64,000 nt of DNA, taken from NCBI GenBank assembly GCA_036023115.1, contig JAYKKT010000091.1, forward strand, positions 31,257,501 through 31,321,500, in the 5' to 3' direction. Position numbers and translations under genes: made by a program. The stretch comes from Brasenia schreberi. Its lineage: Eukaryota; Streptophyta; Magnoliopsida; Nymphaeales; Cabombaceae. This document shows, piece by piece, positions 11,645 to 22,666 of the stretch (its first letter is position 1; the number at the start of each line of letters is the position of its first letter). Under the pieces are notes generated by a model. It did no database searches, was not told the DNA's origin, and saw only the letters and a list, made by a program, of their open reading frames with translations.

Positions 11645-13312
11645 CAACAACAACAACAACAACTAAGACTTTTTTCATACTAGATAGGGTCGGCTACATG
11701 TATTCTTTGTTTCCACATATTCCTATCGTGTGCCATGTTAGCAGTTAACTCACAATAAGCTAATTCATTCTTTATTGTTTCTTTTCAACACTTTTGTTGT
11801 CGTCTTCTACCTCTTTTAATACTTTCCAAAATTAGTTTTTTATACCTTCTTAAAGGTTACTTTTGATCTTCTTTTTATATGTCCAAACCATCATAAACAG
11901 TATTCTTTCATTTTATCCTCTATTGGTGTCACTCCTAATTTGTTTCTAATAACCTCATTATGTATATGGTATTTTCTTGTATGACCACTCATCGATCTCA
12001 ACATCTTCATTTCTGTCAGAGACATCTTTTGTACATGTTGATGATTAACTGCCCAAGACTCAGAACCATAAAACATGGCAGGCCTAATTGCTGCTCTATA
12101 ATATTTACCTTTTAACTTTAATGGTATCTTCTTATCACAAGAAATACCTGATTCTCCTCTCCATTTTAACCAACCAGCATTAATTTTATGCGTAGCATCT
12201 CCATCAATTCTTTCATCACTCTAAAAAATTGACCCTAGGTATTTAAAACTTTCCTTTTAGGGGATGCAATGTGTGTCAATTTTAATTTCTATGTCCTCTT
12301 AAGTAACCAAATGATCAAACTTACATTCCATATATTATGTCTTTGTTCTACTAAGTTAGAAGTCTTTGCTTTCTAATGTTTCTTTTCATAGTTCCAATTT
12401 TCTATTAACTTTTTCCTTAGACTCCACTAATACAATGTCATTTGCAAATAACATACACCAAGGTACTTCATCTTGAATTTGTTTCGTTAACTCATCAATC
12501 ACCATTATAAATAAGTATGAAATTAAAATTGATCCTTGATATAACCCAATATTAACTTCAAAGAAGTCTATCATTCCTTTATCAGTCCTCACACATGTTT
12601 TTGCACTATCATTCATGTCTCTTATAAGGTTAATGTATGTCAATTGGATACCTCTTTTTTCCAAAGTTCTCCAAAGAACCTCCCTCTGTACTTTATCATA
12701 AGCTTTTTCTAGATCAATAAATATCATGTAAAGGTCTTTCTTTTTTTCTCTAAAATGTTCCATAAGACGTCTCAAAAGGTGAATCGCTTCAACAGTAGAT
12801 CTGCCTGGCATGAATCCAAATTGGTTCTCTGATGTACTTGATACTTGTCTTAACCTACGTTCGATAATTCTTTCCTACAATTTCATAGTATGGCTCATTA
12901 ACTTGATACCTCGATAATTCACACAATTTTGAATGTCTATCTTGTTCTTATATATGGGTATAAGTGTACTTGCTCTCCATTCCTTTTAGTTTTTCCATAT
13001 TTCATTAAATAGTCTTATGAGCTAAGTGATTCCTATTTCTCCTAGTATTTTCCAAACTTCTATAGGAATATTATCTGGTCCTACTGATTTACCACCCTTC
13101 ATATGTTTAAGAGCCCCTTTGACTTCATTCTTTTGAATATGCCGATAGAAATTATGGTTTATATACTTTCCTGATTTGCCTAACTCTCCTAAGCTAATCC
13201 TAACATCTTTATTTTCATTAAAAAGCTTATAAAAATAGTTTTTCTATCGATTTCTTATATCATCATTTGCCACTAGAATTTTTTCATCCTCGTCCTTGAT
13301 GCATCTAACATG
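11645..13312 (-). mobile_element. RTE-type LINE, 5'-truncated, with reverse transcriptase remnant
   Basis: The element runs right to left. Its 3' end at 11645 is the (TTG)n tail, read as CAACAACAACAAC on the plus strand, preceded in element direction by GTCTATGTAGCCGACCC-like sequence. The ORF at 12386-12811 carries the reverse transcriptase core: FMPGRSTVEAIHLLRRLMEH, FIDLEKAYDKVQREVLW, GLYQGSILISYLF and a degenerate catalytic box, FANDIVL instead of FADD. Downstream (11891-12076) is the conserved C-terminal stretch [11 protein letters not shown]...[20 protein letters not shown]. Upstream coding traces (RCIKDEDEKILVANDDI near 13260-13310) show that the endonuclease domain is lost. Stops and frameshifts are frequent, so it is dead. 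It matches the shorter copy at 26814-27241. Confidence 0.9.
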
Positions 13313-13963
13313 ATTATACAGTGCATGAATACATATATTATGTTTATTTATTTAAATAAGAAGGGTAGGCTTGCTGAATTCTTGCCAACTTTTGTTTAAG
13401 TTTAACAAATGCATGTCCAACTGTATAGAAAATCAATGACAATAATTTTAAGAAGTTTTTCACATGTTCCTCTTAGCAAACAATAGTCTATATTTCTACT
13501 CGTAAACTGTTAGATGGATCTGGCTGTGAAGATATTAACATAGACATGTGATTACAAAAGGAAAGACTTATTCATAATGAGGTTGGTAGTAAAAAATTTC
13601 AAGGGACACCAATACAAGATAAAATGAGATAAGGTGGTTTGTGCTTGTTGAGAGCCCGAGTTACTTTAAGAGTGTTCAAATCGAGTATGAGGAATACCTC
13701 AAAGGTTGCCATGAGATAAAGCTTATAGAAAGCAACATCTTATTTTTTAGTTAAATGCTAATATGACATAAAATAGAGTATAATGGCATCAAGTGATTCG
13801 TGCAGTGGATCTACTTAACGTGGCATAAGTCTTTGTTTCTAGTTTTGATATTCAATTGAAATAGCTAAACATCATTTGTGGTATTAGAGAGTATGTGAGG
13901 CTCAAGAATACTAGGATGAATACTACAAAATGTTGTTAACTTGAACTAAGCATTAAATAAGTT

Positions 13964-14034
13964 GTGACTTCTAGGATTTAAGCTAAGATCGCTGCGGAAA
14001 CAATGTAGAATTCTTAGCGGTAATCTACATTGAC
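13964..14034 (-). pseudogene. tRNA-His(GTG)-like pseudogene, most decayed copy
   Basis: It is exactly 71 nt, colinear with the two better copies at 16383 and 20664. AAGAATTCTAC...TTGT and the trailing ATCCTAGAAGTCAC remain, but the anticodon loop, T arm and acceptor stem carry many substitutions and no tRNA fold survives. It is called only by alignment to its neighbours. Confidence 0.6.
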
Positions 14035-14679
14035 ATCTCATTATAACTATACAAATACGTAATAAATGACTATATATTAAACTATTGAGTTTTGTGATCA
14101 AAGTGGAGTCCAGATAAAAATTGCAAGTCTAGATTGTCTAAAGTTTTAAAAATACTGGTCAAAGTGCCTAGAAATCATACAAACAATAATTTAGCTAGTT
14201 TTCATATGTTTCTTTTAGGCAAACCATAATCTATATTTTTACTCATAACTAGGCAATCGTAGACACAAAGATATTAAAGTTATGTTCGGCTACCATAGAA
14301 TCCATAGTAAGGTTTTATTAAAAAATGGTGTGGCACTAATAAAATATAAAATAAGATAAGGTGGTTTCAATATTTAGAGAGGCTGCCAATTAGAAATCCC
14401 ATGATAGTATGAAAGAAATTCAATGAACATGTAAAGTGATGACAAAACATTGCTTTGTTTTCTTTTGAGTTAAACTTTAATAACTTAATATGACACAAAA
14501 TAGAGTATGATGCTGACTTTGGAAGTATCAAGAATGTCAAATAAATGCGCCCTTATCCACACAAATGATAATAGTGAGTAATTTTCACTCCTTAACCATG
14601 GTGGCTTGGTTGCCTTTGCAAATATTTATTCAATCATAGCCTATTCCTTGTCATAGGTATTTGCACCTTCATGTGTTTT

Positions 14680-15000
14680 AGGTGGAGTGAAGGCATCTTG
14701 TATCATGTTTAATATATCCCAAATATAATTTTTGAGTAAAACATTAGGTCTTTGTTGCTTACCATGAAAGATTCATGTAATATACTTTTGAGTAAAACCA
14801 TAATGAATAAGGAGAAATTTCACTTGTTCTGGTCTTCCAAAACCTCATGAACAATAGATCCTCCCACTATCTCTATCTTAAGCATTTGTCATGACATAAT
14901 GAACAAAGGCATTCTCTCCTGCTTGATAACCATTGTCACGTATACATTGATTCCCAATTTTAAGACTATAAATTCAACTTGTGTATGATAAATAATCAAC
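14680..15000 (-). pseudogene. CACTA transposase N-terminal (Transpos_assoc) fragment
   Basis: Minus-strand translation gives GRIYCS-GFGRPEQ then LIHYGFTQKYIT-IFHGKQ, ending DILNMIQDAFTPPKTHEG. This follows the transposase-associated domain of plant En/Spm elements (CPC--C followed by HL---GF---YT-W-FHGE and an acidic 'M--DAF' tail). The zinc-binding cysteines are mostly gone and stops interrupt it. It is a small scrap within the tRNA-His repeat cluster; no element ends were seen. Confidence 0.5.
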
Positions 15001-16382
15001 ATATGTGAAGCTCATCTATGATATTAACACAATCATAAGTTATAGTCATCAATTAAATGTAAAATAAAAAAGCATAAATTAGTGTTAGTAAATGATCAAG
15101 TCTCGATAAAATTAAAAAACATTCATTCACGAACTTGCGGTCGTGAGAGTCTTATCAAGTGAGCTAACACGCTGAGTTCTCTCTCATTTATATTTCTAAA
15201 CATTAAAGGTGCCTAAATTAGTGCAGGTTTACTAGGCAATAAACTATAAGTACGATCATAACTAGTGAAGCAAATATTTGAAAAAATAAAATAACAAATC
15301 TTTTTTATAGATGACTAATAACAAATCTTATTTAACATACATTTTCATGGCTGGTGAATCCCTAATACAACACCAAAACCAAACTAAAGCTAACAATTGT
15401 TGGTAACCGGATAATAACCCTATAGTTTCTTATAGTGGCAGTAGCAAAAGCGGCCCTACACTACATCACTCTCATGTATACTTTATATATAATAGATACC
15501 GTAATATAGCAGTATAGGCTTGTTTCACAAAGCATCGTACGCGATAGAAAGGTAGCAACACAAAAGGAATTTTACCATCAATTAGTCAAAAATGCAATAA
15601 CAAACCTTGTGTTCTCTTCCTACCGTGTTTTTAACTTCACTTCACCATCGTGTGCCTTGGATTATATCAGGCATTAATTTTGACATTAACTACCATGGCA
15701 CCTACTGTCCTCATGTCACTTACTACGTCAGTTTATATTTATTATTTATTATTTCATATTTCATATTAATATCTACTAATTATAATAGTAATTATAGAAT
15801 AAAAATAGTAGTTAATATCTATTAAATAATTATTAATATTAATAAAATATTGATTAAAATATACAAATACAAATTGTAACTCATATCTTAAATATTAACT
15901 ATAATAAAATATAATATGTATATAGTAGGTCGACGTAACAACTGACTATGCTCAGGTGCCATCAATATGTCGATTCCTCATTCGTAAAAGCTAATGTCAT
16001 TATGTCGGAGGTCCTTTAATGATGAAAGTCTTAAGTTTTGATTTCATTGTGACCAAATTGATGTCCAAAAGCCGAAAACTATATTGTACTTGTGTGAAAT
16101 TTCTCCTAAAATATAGGATGAAAGGTTTAGTTTTCCAGTTCCAATGAGTGGGTGCAAGAATCCAATGATGAACAGTTTGAAAGATATAAAGGAAGAGTAA
16201 ATACGGTAAAGTAGATCATAAAACATCATGTTGCTTCTGAGGTGGATCAGGCTTAGTTTTGGTTTTGTTATGCAACTGAAATAGTTAAACATACATTATG
16301 GTCGACATAACAACTAAAATGAAATATTATGTTCATATAAACTAAAAAAATCCAGATTTGGTAACTAAAAATCAAGTAAATT

Positions 16383-16453
16383 GTGGCTACTGGGATTCAA
16401 GCCCAGGTCTCTACGACCACAACGTAGAATTCTTACCACTAAACTACAGCCAC
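16383..16453 (-). tRNA. tRNA-His(GTG)-like gene, best-preserved copy
   Basis: The reverse complement begins GTGGCTGTAGTTTAGTGGTA and ends AATCCCAGTAGCCAC (71 nt, no intron). The acceptor stem GTGGCTG pairs with TAGCCAC, with one G-U. The A box TAGTTTAGTGG fits the consensus. The anticodon stem CTACG/CGTAG is fully paired around TTGTGGT (anticodon GTG). The T arm CTGGG-CTTGAAT-CCCAG is paired, but the B box reads GGCTTGAATCC where GGCTCGAATCC is usual. The second anticodon-stem pair is T-A where I remember C-G in plant nuclear tRNA-His, a paired change. It could be transcribed, but it sits in a repeat cluster and may be a pseudogene. Confidence 0.7.
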
Positions 16454-16478
16454 ATCTGATTCTACGGTGCATGAATAC

Positions 16479-16483
<5 letters not shown>

Positions 16484-16562
<79 letters not shown>
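16484..16562. repeat. (AT)n-(GT)n microsatellite
   Basis: An uninterrupted AT dinucleotide run of more than 60 bp is followed by a short GT run. It lies immediately beyond the tRNA-His-like copy, where the equivalent flank at 20750-20780 has only a short ATAT tract, so the array expanded in this copy. Confidence 0.95.
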
Positions 16563-17116
16563 CTATTTATTTAAGCTATGAAGTTTAACATCATGACTAG
16601 CTTCTAAGTCAACCATTTCTTCTAAGTTTTAAAATCACACATCTAATTAGTGTGAACAGATTGTTCAATAGTTTCTCACAGGCTTGTCTGAGGTGATACC
16701 CTTTCTCACGTCCAATTAATGAGAACTCTTAATGTATATTGATCTGGAGAAGTGGAGAAACATTTGATTATACTCCATGACTTCATATACATCAGCTCAG
16801 ATTAAATCTCCACAGTAATAGAGAAGAAACTCGTGACTTGCAAGTGTGAGTTCTCCCATTCCAATTGTGACCAACGTTTTGGCAAAGGATGAACTCTATG
16901 AAAGTAAATGAGAGAACAGTTACAAAGGCAATGGATAAAATTAATTAATTCAATCTATTTGATCTAAGAGGAGAAGGCCTTTTACTCAGTCTTAGGATTT
17001 AATTGGTCTAAATGGTAACCAATGCCTAAGCTATATGAGTTGTATAATCATGTCATCAAATGCAAAACTCCTAATAGGCTTAGTAACTGTATAATCATGT
17101 CATCAAATATAAATCG

Positions 17117-17290
17117 AAATCGTTGAACGTCATATATGGTATAGGAAAGTATGTAAGCTCAAGAGTACTAACAATCATATTTACCAACTACAAAACAAAT
17201 AAAAAATCGTTGAACGTCATATATGGTATAGGAAAGTATGTAGGCTCAAGAGTACTAACAATCATATTTACCAACTACAAAACAAATAAA
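17117..17290 (+). repeat. Perfect-like tandem duplication, 2 x 87 bp
   Basis: Copy 1 (17117-17203) and copy 2 (17204-17290) both start AAATCGTTGAACGTCATATA and end CAAAACAAATAAA. The only difference I see is A/G within TATGTA(A/G)GCTC. Copy 2 abuts the truncated tRNA-His-like sequence. Near identity indicates a recent event compared with the surrounding diverged repeats. Confidence 0.9.
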
Positions 17291-17292
17291 GT

Positions 17293-17353
17293 GTGGCTGC
17301 TGGGATTGGATTTGAGCGAGGTCTCGACAGCCACAATGTAGAATTTTTACACG
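17293..17353 (-). pseudogene. tRNA-His-like pseudogene, disrupted
   Basis: The plus strand reads GTGGCTGCTGGGATT then diverges (GGATTTGAGCGAGGTCTCGA) before CCACAATGTAGAATTTTTAC. The T arm is rearranged and the acceptor 5' half with the D arm is missing or unrecognisable, so no tRNA can fold. It is assigned by its position in the repeat unit and by the shared acceptor and anticodon-stem words. Confidence 0.65.
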
Positions 17354-17859
17354 GTACATAAATACCATGATATATGATTGTTTATTTAAAATTGTGGAGT
17401 TTTGGCATCACAAAGTAGGCTAGCTAGAAGTTTGGAACCTTCGTAATTCTAATCCTTATTTCAAGTTTTAATAATGCATGGCCAAATGAGTAGAAGTACT
17501 TGTGACACTAATTTGGTTGTCAGTTCCTCGTACGTTTCTCTTTAGAATAATAAGATGGTGTGGTACACAATGCCAACCAAGAACAAGTGAGGCGAAAGGC
17601 AGTTGCATGGCCTTTCTGATTCTTAGATAAACTCTGCCAGTACAATCACTAGAATGTCACTTCTTTTTGCGTTCTCCTATTGTTTTCCTAACAGGAGCAA
17701 CGCCGATTGATGCAAAGGCTTCTTAAGCTGTTCACATTGGGGCTCCTTTGCCTTTATTGTTTTTATCATGGCAGTGCTCACGCATGTTAGAGAGGGGTTT
17801 TTGAGTAATGGCATTGGCAACAGACAATCAAACAACCGATGGTTCACCATGCTTCTGAC

Positions 17860-18420
17860 CGTTAATTCTATTAATCTCGAAGTCTTGCTTTGAATGGGCT
17901 GCAAAAATCCATCTCTTTTATATCAAATTATGAAGAAAGCCAATCTTTGACATTATAATGCCAAAATTGCAAAACTTTCCTTAATCCTTTTAACAAAGAC
18001 GCAATGGTCTTCATCTATCACCTCAAAATAACTTCATTGAACTCATTATCTTGACTCTTGCTTAAGCTCATACATCGACTTATTCAATTTAGATAGTTTG
18101 TCCTCCTGACCTTTAGCATCAAAACCCACTGGCTGAATCATATGAACTCCCTCCTCAAGATCTGTTGTAAGGAGAGCTATGTTCACATTGATTTGATACA
18201 ATTCTAAGTCTAATCCTTGTTACTATTGTTAGAAGCAATCCGATGGAATACGAAAAAGCGTATCTTCAAAGAATACTTTCCTACCTGGTAAAGTTTTTTG
18301 CAACAGGCCAGGCTTTATATATAACGAATCGACCCCACACCCTTTCTCTCGATTTTAAAACCCATTTTTTCTCAATAGCTTCCAGCCTTTGGGCATGTCA
18401 GCTATGATCCACGGTGTCAT
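17860..18420 (-). pseudogene. Ty1/copia reverse-transcriptase fragment
   Basis: Minus-strand translation gives LELYQINVNIALLTTDLEEG then HMIQPVGFDAKGQEDKLSKL and KLNKSMYELKQESR. This aligns with the copia motif LHQMDVKTAFLNGDLEEE-YM-QP-GF and L-KS-YGLKQ-SR. Upstream near 18330 YKAWPVAKNF matches YKARLVAKGF, and downstream DEDHCVFVK matches DHCVYLK. The YVDD segment is deleted, with a WLSS-FDIKEM remnant following directly. No LTRs were found around it. Confidence 0.75.
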
Positions 18421-18429
18421 GATCAATTA

Positions 18430-20080
18430 TCATCAATACAACCAATTAGCTAACCATATTTATTAGATGAATATCAAGAAGACATTCAAAGGACAACTGG
18501 ATCTGATCTAAAAGGATTGAACGATCAGATTGTAATTTGTTCTAAAGCCAACGGCTCAACAGCCAAATAGTTTCTTTAGTGAATCGGGACTGAATCACTA
18601 AGATAATCCCCTAATGCATCTCTTTGATTTCTCCCTTCTATTTGTTTATTGAAAAATCTAGAATTATCAGAGAGAACCAAGAAACATACGATATCAATAT
18701 AAAAAATAGAGATGTTCGTAGAAGACTATAATTAGTCTTAAAGCTAAGATTTCATTCTATAGCTTGGTATAATCCTTCTTCCTAGAAGGATACTTTTATA
18801 TCTATAGCATAAATGTGTACCTGAAGACGCTCCTTTGAATTAGACAGCCTGTTGGGCTGTCAAGGACCGGTATTATGCTCAAATATAAATGTTGGTTTAT
18901 CTGCTTTTCATTTACAGTAGAGCAGTGCCGTTTGGACTTTGAATCACTTGGCACAGTGACGCAATTCTTAATATGAAATTTAGTGACTGTTATTCAGTCG
19001 CCCATTATTCATAATCTTGAATAAAAACATGGTTCTCACAACAATTGAATTGTGTACTCTACCTGTACAAAGTTCTCACAACAATATGAATCAAATCTTG
19101 AATAAAACCAGGGTTTTAAATTGTGTAATAATGCATGATAAAGTTATCACATGATGTTTGGTCAAGATTTCCTCTCACAAGAACCAACCTATCTTTTATT
19201 CTAAATATATTCTATGAAGTAATTAGTTATCACATGGTTAATCTAAACAAGCAAATAAGATAACCATAAAGGTGTTCCAGTCATGTCACAAGGCTCAGAC
19301 ACAAAAGTCATCCTAAATAAAAATTTTATGACAAACTTGTATATAAAGTGTCCTCACCTTAGAAAAATTTCCAATTCTTTAACATTTTTAAGAATGAATT
19401 CTAGACCACGTTTAAACACTTGTAACTTTGTGCCTTCTTATTATCCACATTATATTTGAATCACAGAACATCACAGTCTTGCCATATTCTATGCTTGCAA
19501 AAAATGTTCAGTTTGCGTTATGGTTTCTAGTGTAAATTATGACAATCATATTTCTCTTTATATGCTTAATCAAAAAGGCAAAAGATGGTTTGTAAGGAAA
19601 AACATATAGCAATGTTTCCAAAGAACCAAAAGCAGGAACTTTGGATAAATATAATCTAACAATTTCTCACATCAAAAAGGCAAATATGAACCCACATCAA
19701 AGTATGCACATATCATTGACAATAATCTAACAATTTCTCACATGTTCCATTACATATATTGCCCCTCATATGCATGTTAGAGAATGGATAATAAACAGTA
19801 AAAAGAGTTGGTTAGACACGTATAGACAGTAAAATTACTTGTGGAGAGGGTGTTACACGTAGTTACTTCAAAAGAGTTGGAGGAAGACCTCATAAGTGGT
19901 GCTGAAAATGATTTACCTTATAAAATCTTCATCTTGTTTTATGAGTTAAATTGCTAATATGAAACTGAACATGGACACCGTGTTTTATACAATGTACATA
20001 TGGTTATACTATAAGTACTTGTGACATTAATTTGGCTAGTTCCTCGTATTTTTCTCTTCAGAAAAATCATAACCTACACT
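18430..20080. other. Unassigned AT-rich stretch
   Basis: No gene was recognised. It contains short repeated words (for example ACAATCTAACAATTTCTCACAT twice near 19650 and 19725) and, at 19800-19960, a decayed stretch that may be another LINE-tail copy of the tRNA-His repeat family (GTTGGAGGAAGACCTCATAA). Confidence 0.35.
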
Positions 20081-20090
20081 TTATAAACTG

Positions 20091-21275
20091 AACATGGACA
20101 CCGTGTGCTTTAGTTCAACTCGGCTTGTGTAAACTTGTTCAGATAAGTATGTATTAGCTTTGATGAACAAATATGCTATAAAATTGTTTAACTGAATTAA
20201 TTGGGTTGGCACATGTATATAAATGATCAAATCTTTCAATTCTAGAAGATCACATAAATTTTTTTCAAAAATATTACTTAATTCCTGTCTAGAAAACAAA
20301 CTTCTAACCAAAAGTATAGGTTAAAATTTACATTGATTTTAATGATGAACACTTTTGAAAGATACAAAGGAAGACCAAGTGTTGTAAAGTAGATCATAAA
20401 ACATCACGTTGCTCCTTATTTTTCTCAGAGTTAAATGCCAATAACTTCATATGGCATGAGATTGATATAATGCATACTTGCAATCCATGTAGCAGAGCAT
20501 ACTTAGAGGGGAAGCAGGCTTAGTTTTGGTTCGGTGTGCAATTGAAATAGTTAAGCATACATGATAGTGTTGGAGAGTGGTATTCTCAATAATACTAAAA
20601 TGAAATATTTTGTTCATATATCCTAAAAAAAATCTAGTTTTGGTAACTAAAAATAAGTAAATTGTGGCTGCTGGGATTCGAGCCCAGGTCTCTATGGCCA
20701 CAACGTAGAATTTTTGCCACTAAACTACAGTCACATCTGATCATACAATGCAAAAATATATAATATATATGTCTATTTATTTAAGCTTTGAAGTTTAACA
20801 TCAAGAGTAGCTTCTCAGTCCAAGTTTCCTTTGTAAGTTTTAAAATTGCACGTCCAAATGTGAACGGGTCCTTCAACAATACTTTACTAGCTTCTCACAT
20901 GATATATATATATCAGGTTAGGCGCGATTTAGGAAATATATAGAATCTCATTAGAGCTCTTTCTTGGAAGAGATTTATATATGGTTTTACCTGTCAGATC
21001 TGAATCTAGTACATTATATGAACCAAAATGCTCATGGTTCAAATGACTCAGCTCGCGATGAGCTTGTTCATTTTGGGTTCGTGAATTCAACAAGAGTTGA
21101 CTTGTCAAGCTTTTATAAGCTGAACATAGACACCGTGTGCTTAGTTTAGCTTGTTCAGATAAGTATGTATTAGCTTTCATGAACAAATATGCTATAAAAC
21201 TATTTAACTGAATTAATTGGGTTGGCACATGTATATAAATGATCAAATCTTTCAATTCTAGAAGATCACATAAAA
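20091..21275 (+). repeat. Direct duplication bracketing a tRNA-His repeat unit
   Basis: The block 20091-20262 recurs at 21122-21275. Both hold CACCGTGTGCTT, TTGTTCAGATAAGTATGTAT, GAACAAATATGCTATAAAA and TTGGGTTGGCACATGTATAT, with few differences. The repeat distance is about 1030 bp and the tRNA-His-like copy at 20664 lies between, which suggests a duplicated unit of about 1 kb. Confidence 0.85.
20664..20734 (-). pseudogene. tRNA-His(GTG)-like pseudogene, near-complete
   Basis: The reverse complement runs from GTGACTGTAGTTTAGTGG to CTCGAATCCCAGCAGCCAC, 71 nt. The anticodon loop TTGTGGC (GTG) and the B box GGCTCGAATCC are intact, and the A box TAGTTTAGTGG is consensus. However, acceptor pair 4 is A opposite C, one anticodon-stem pair is C-A (CTACG/CATAG), and the D arm reads AAAAAT. 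The mismatches make aminoacylation unlikely although both internal promoter boxes survive. Confidence 0.75.
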
Positions 21276-21469
21276 TTAAAAAGAGGAAATTACTTAATCC
21301 CCGACTAGAAAATAAATTTCTAACGAAAAGTACAAGTTAAAAGTAACATTAGTTTTAATAAGCAGTTCACGATCAGCTGAATCATCTTGGTAAGTGTTCT
21401 CCTCATGTTTGTTGTGGCTCCAACGAGTTATGATTCCTGTTCGGTTTGTTCGACTCGTTTACCAGCTCT

Positions 21470-21990
21470 AGTGAACGATATTATGGATTCTGTCATTCCA
21501 TATCTGATTATTTAGATTGGAAATACTTGCACCACACTAGAATGAGTATGTTTACATCCTTATTCACAGGCATGGTCGAATCAAGGAGGAGGAAAGCATC
21601 CCTATCAAGTATTTCACCTTCCATCCCTATCAACTTGACATTACCATCCTTATACCACAACTTGCTCTTGCTGGACTCGCTGAGGTGTTTAACATAGTTG
21701 CACCGGTTGAGTTCTACTACAAGCAGTTTCCGAGAAGATGATATCAGTTGCCGGCTCTTTCCCGGACGGTGGGATCAAACTACACATCATAGAAACCATT
21801 CAACTGGCTGAGTGAGAATCTTGACCATGGAAGACTAGATCTCTTTTACTATCTGATTGCTGTTTGTGGTGTTGTAAACTTTTTATGTTTCCTTGCTTTT
21901 GCAGAGTTGTATATGTACAAGGAAACCAATTATAACCAGGCTGAGGCAGCAATGAAGACCATAAATTCTGGTCCTTCATATGCACGAAAT
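21470..21990 (+). pseudogene. NRT1/PTR (NPF) transporter C-terminal remnant
   Basis: Plus-strand frames show the end of a plant nitrate/peptide transporter of the MFS superfamily. LIPQLALAGLAEVFNIV then FYYKQFPR appear at about 21650-21735. A shifted frame holds MISVAGS. The last segment, from about 21800, reads PFNWLSENLDHGRLDLFYYL then AVCGVVNFLCFLAFA and YKETNYNQAEAAMK. Members are 12-TM plasma-membrane symporters; only about the last third is here. At least two frame changes and one stop (after PRR) separate the pieces, and no upstream exons were found. It is therefore a pseudogene fragment. Confidence 0.8.
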
Positions 21991-21994
21991 TATT

Positions 21995-22346
21995 CTGTAC
22001 ACAGAAAATTTGATATGCTGTTTAAGATTTAGAATAATTAATATGTGATTTCTTTATTTTGTGGAAGTTGACCACTATCTAATAGTGGTACAGCAACTTG
22101 TATCAAACATCTTTGAAAAACTAGGAGCTTAGATGGCCCCACGTGGTCTGATCTTTGAATTGTATCGAGAAACGGAGGCATTCAACAAGGAATACGCGTT
22201 CCAATATCGAAGATGAACTAGCACACTTTGAGACCTGAATTATCCATCATACTTGGATACTGCAGAGTATGTCTATGACATCTATCATTGATTTACGGTC
22301 AAAGAAGAGGAAAACCATATATCCCAAAATGAGCTTGTAAAAGTGA

Positions 22347-22386
<40 letters not shown>

Positions 22387-22660
22387 TTTGAAGACAAGAA
22401 ATACTTAAGGAACACTATTACTCAAGTATAAACATGGGAATTGATGTGTAAGCAGTCTGTTCAAGAGTTTTTATGGGTGGATGGTAGGTAAGACGGTTCA
22501 ATATAGGCCCGAACTGGGGAAACTGATGGCTTCCCAGTCAATTAAGCACACCATCAGATACAAAACCAGTTCATCTTCACCCAAAGAATGCTTACGACCA
22601 ATAAGTTAGCAACTGGAGCTGACACGCAGTCAAGTCTAAATCAATAAAGAATATGTGAAA
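21995..22660. other. Spacer between NPF remnant and kinase 3' end
   Basis: No coding motif was recognised. It includes a (GT)n-(GA)n microsatellite at 22344-22386. It would contain the 3' UTR of the kinase on the minus strand, but no clear polyadenylation signal was decided. Confidence 0.4.
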
Positions 22661-22666
22661 CTAAAC

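Larger units (their letters stand above)
13313..21340. repeat. Cluster of tRNA-His-bearing repeat units
   Basis: At least four units share one order. First comes a decayed LINE 3' coding tail (for example 13540-13700, 'HNEV..K...P..DK.R..W' residues in plus orientation, and 14270-14380). Next is a TTGTTT-TGGTTTTG..ATTGAAATAGTTAAACATACAT-type block. Then a tRNA-His-like sequence lies on the minus strand, followed by ATGAATACATA..TCTATTTATTTAAGCTTTGAAGTTTAACATCA. The units centre on about 14000, 16420, 17320 and 20700. In addition about 20091-20262 and 21122-21275 are near-identical direct copies. The arrangement looks like repeated segmental duplication, later invaded by CACTA and copia fragments. 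Confidence 0.7.
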
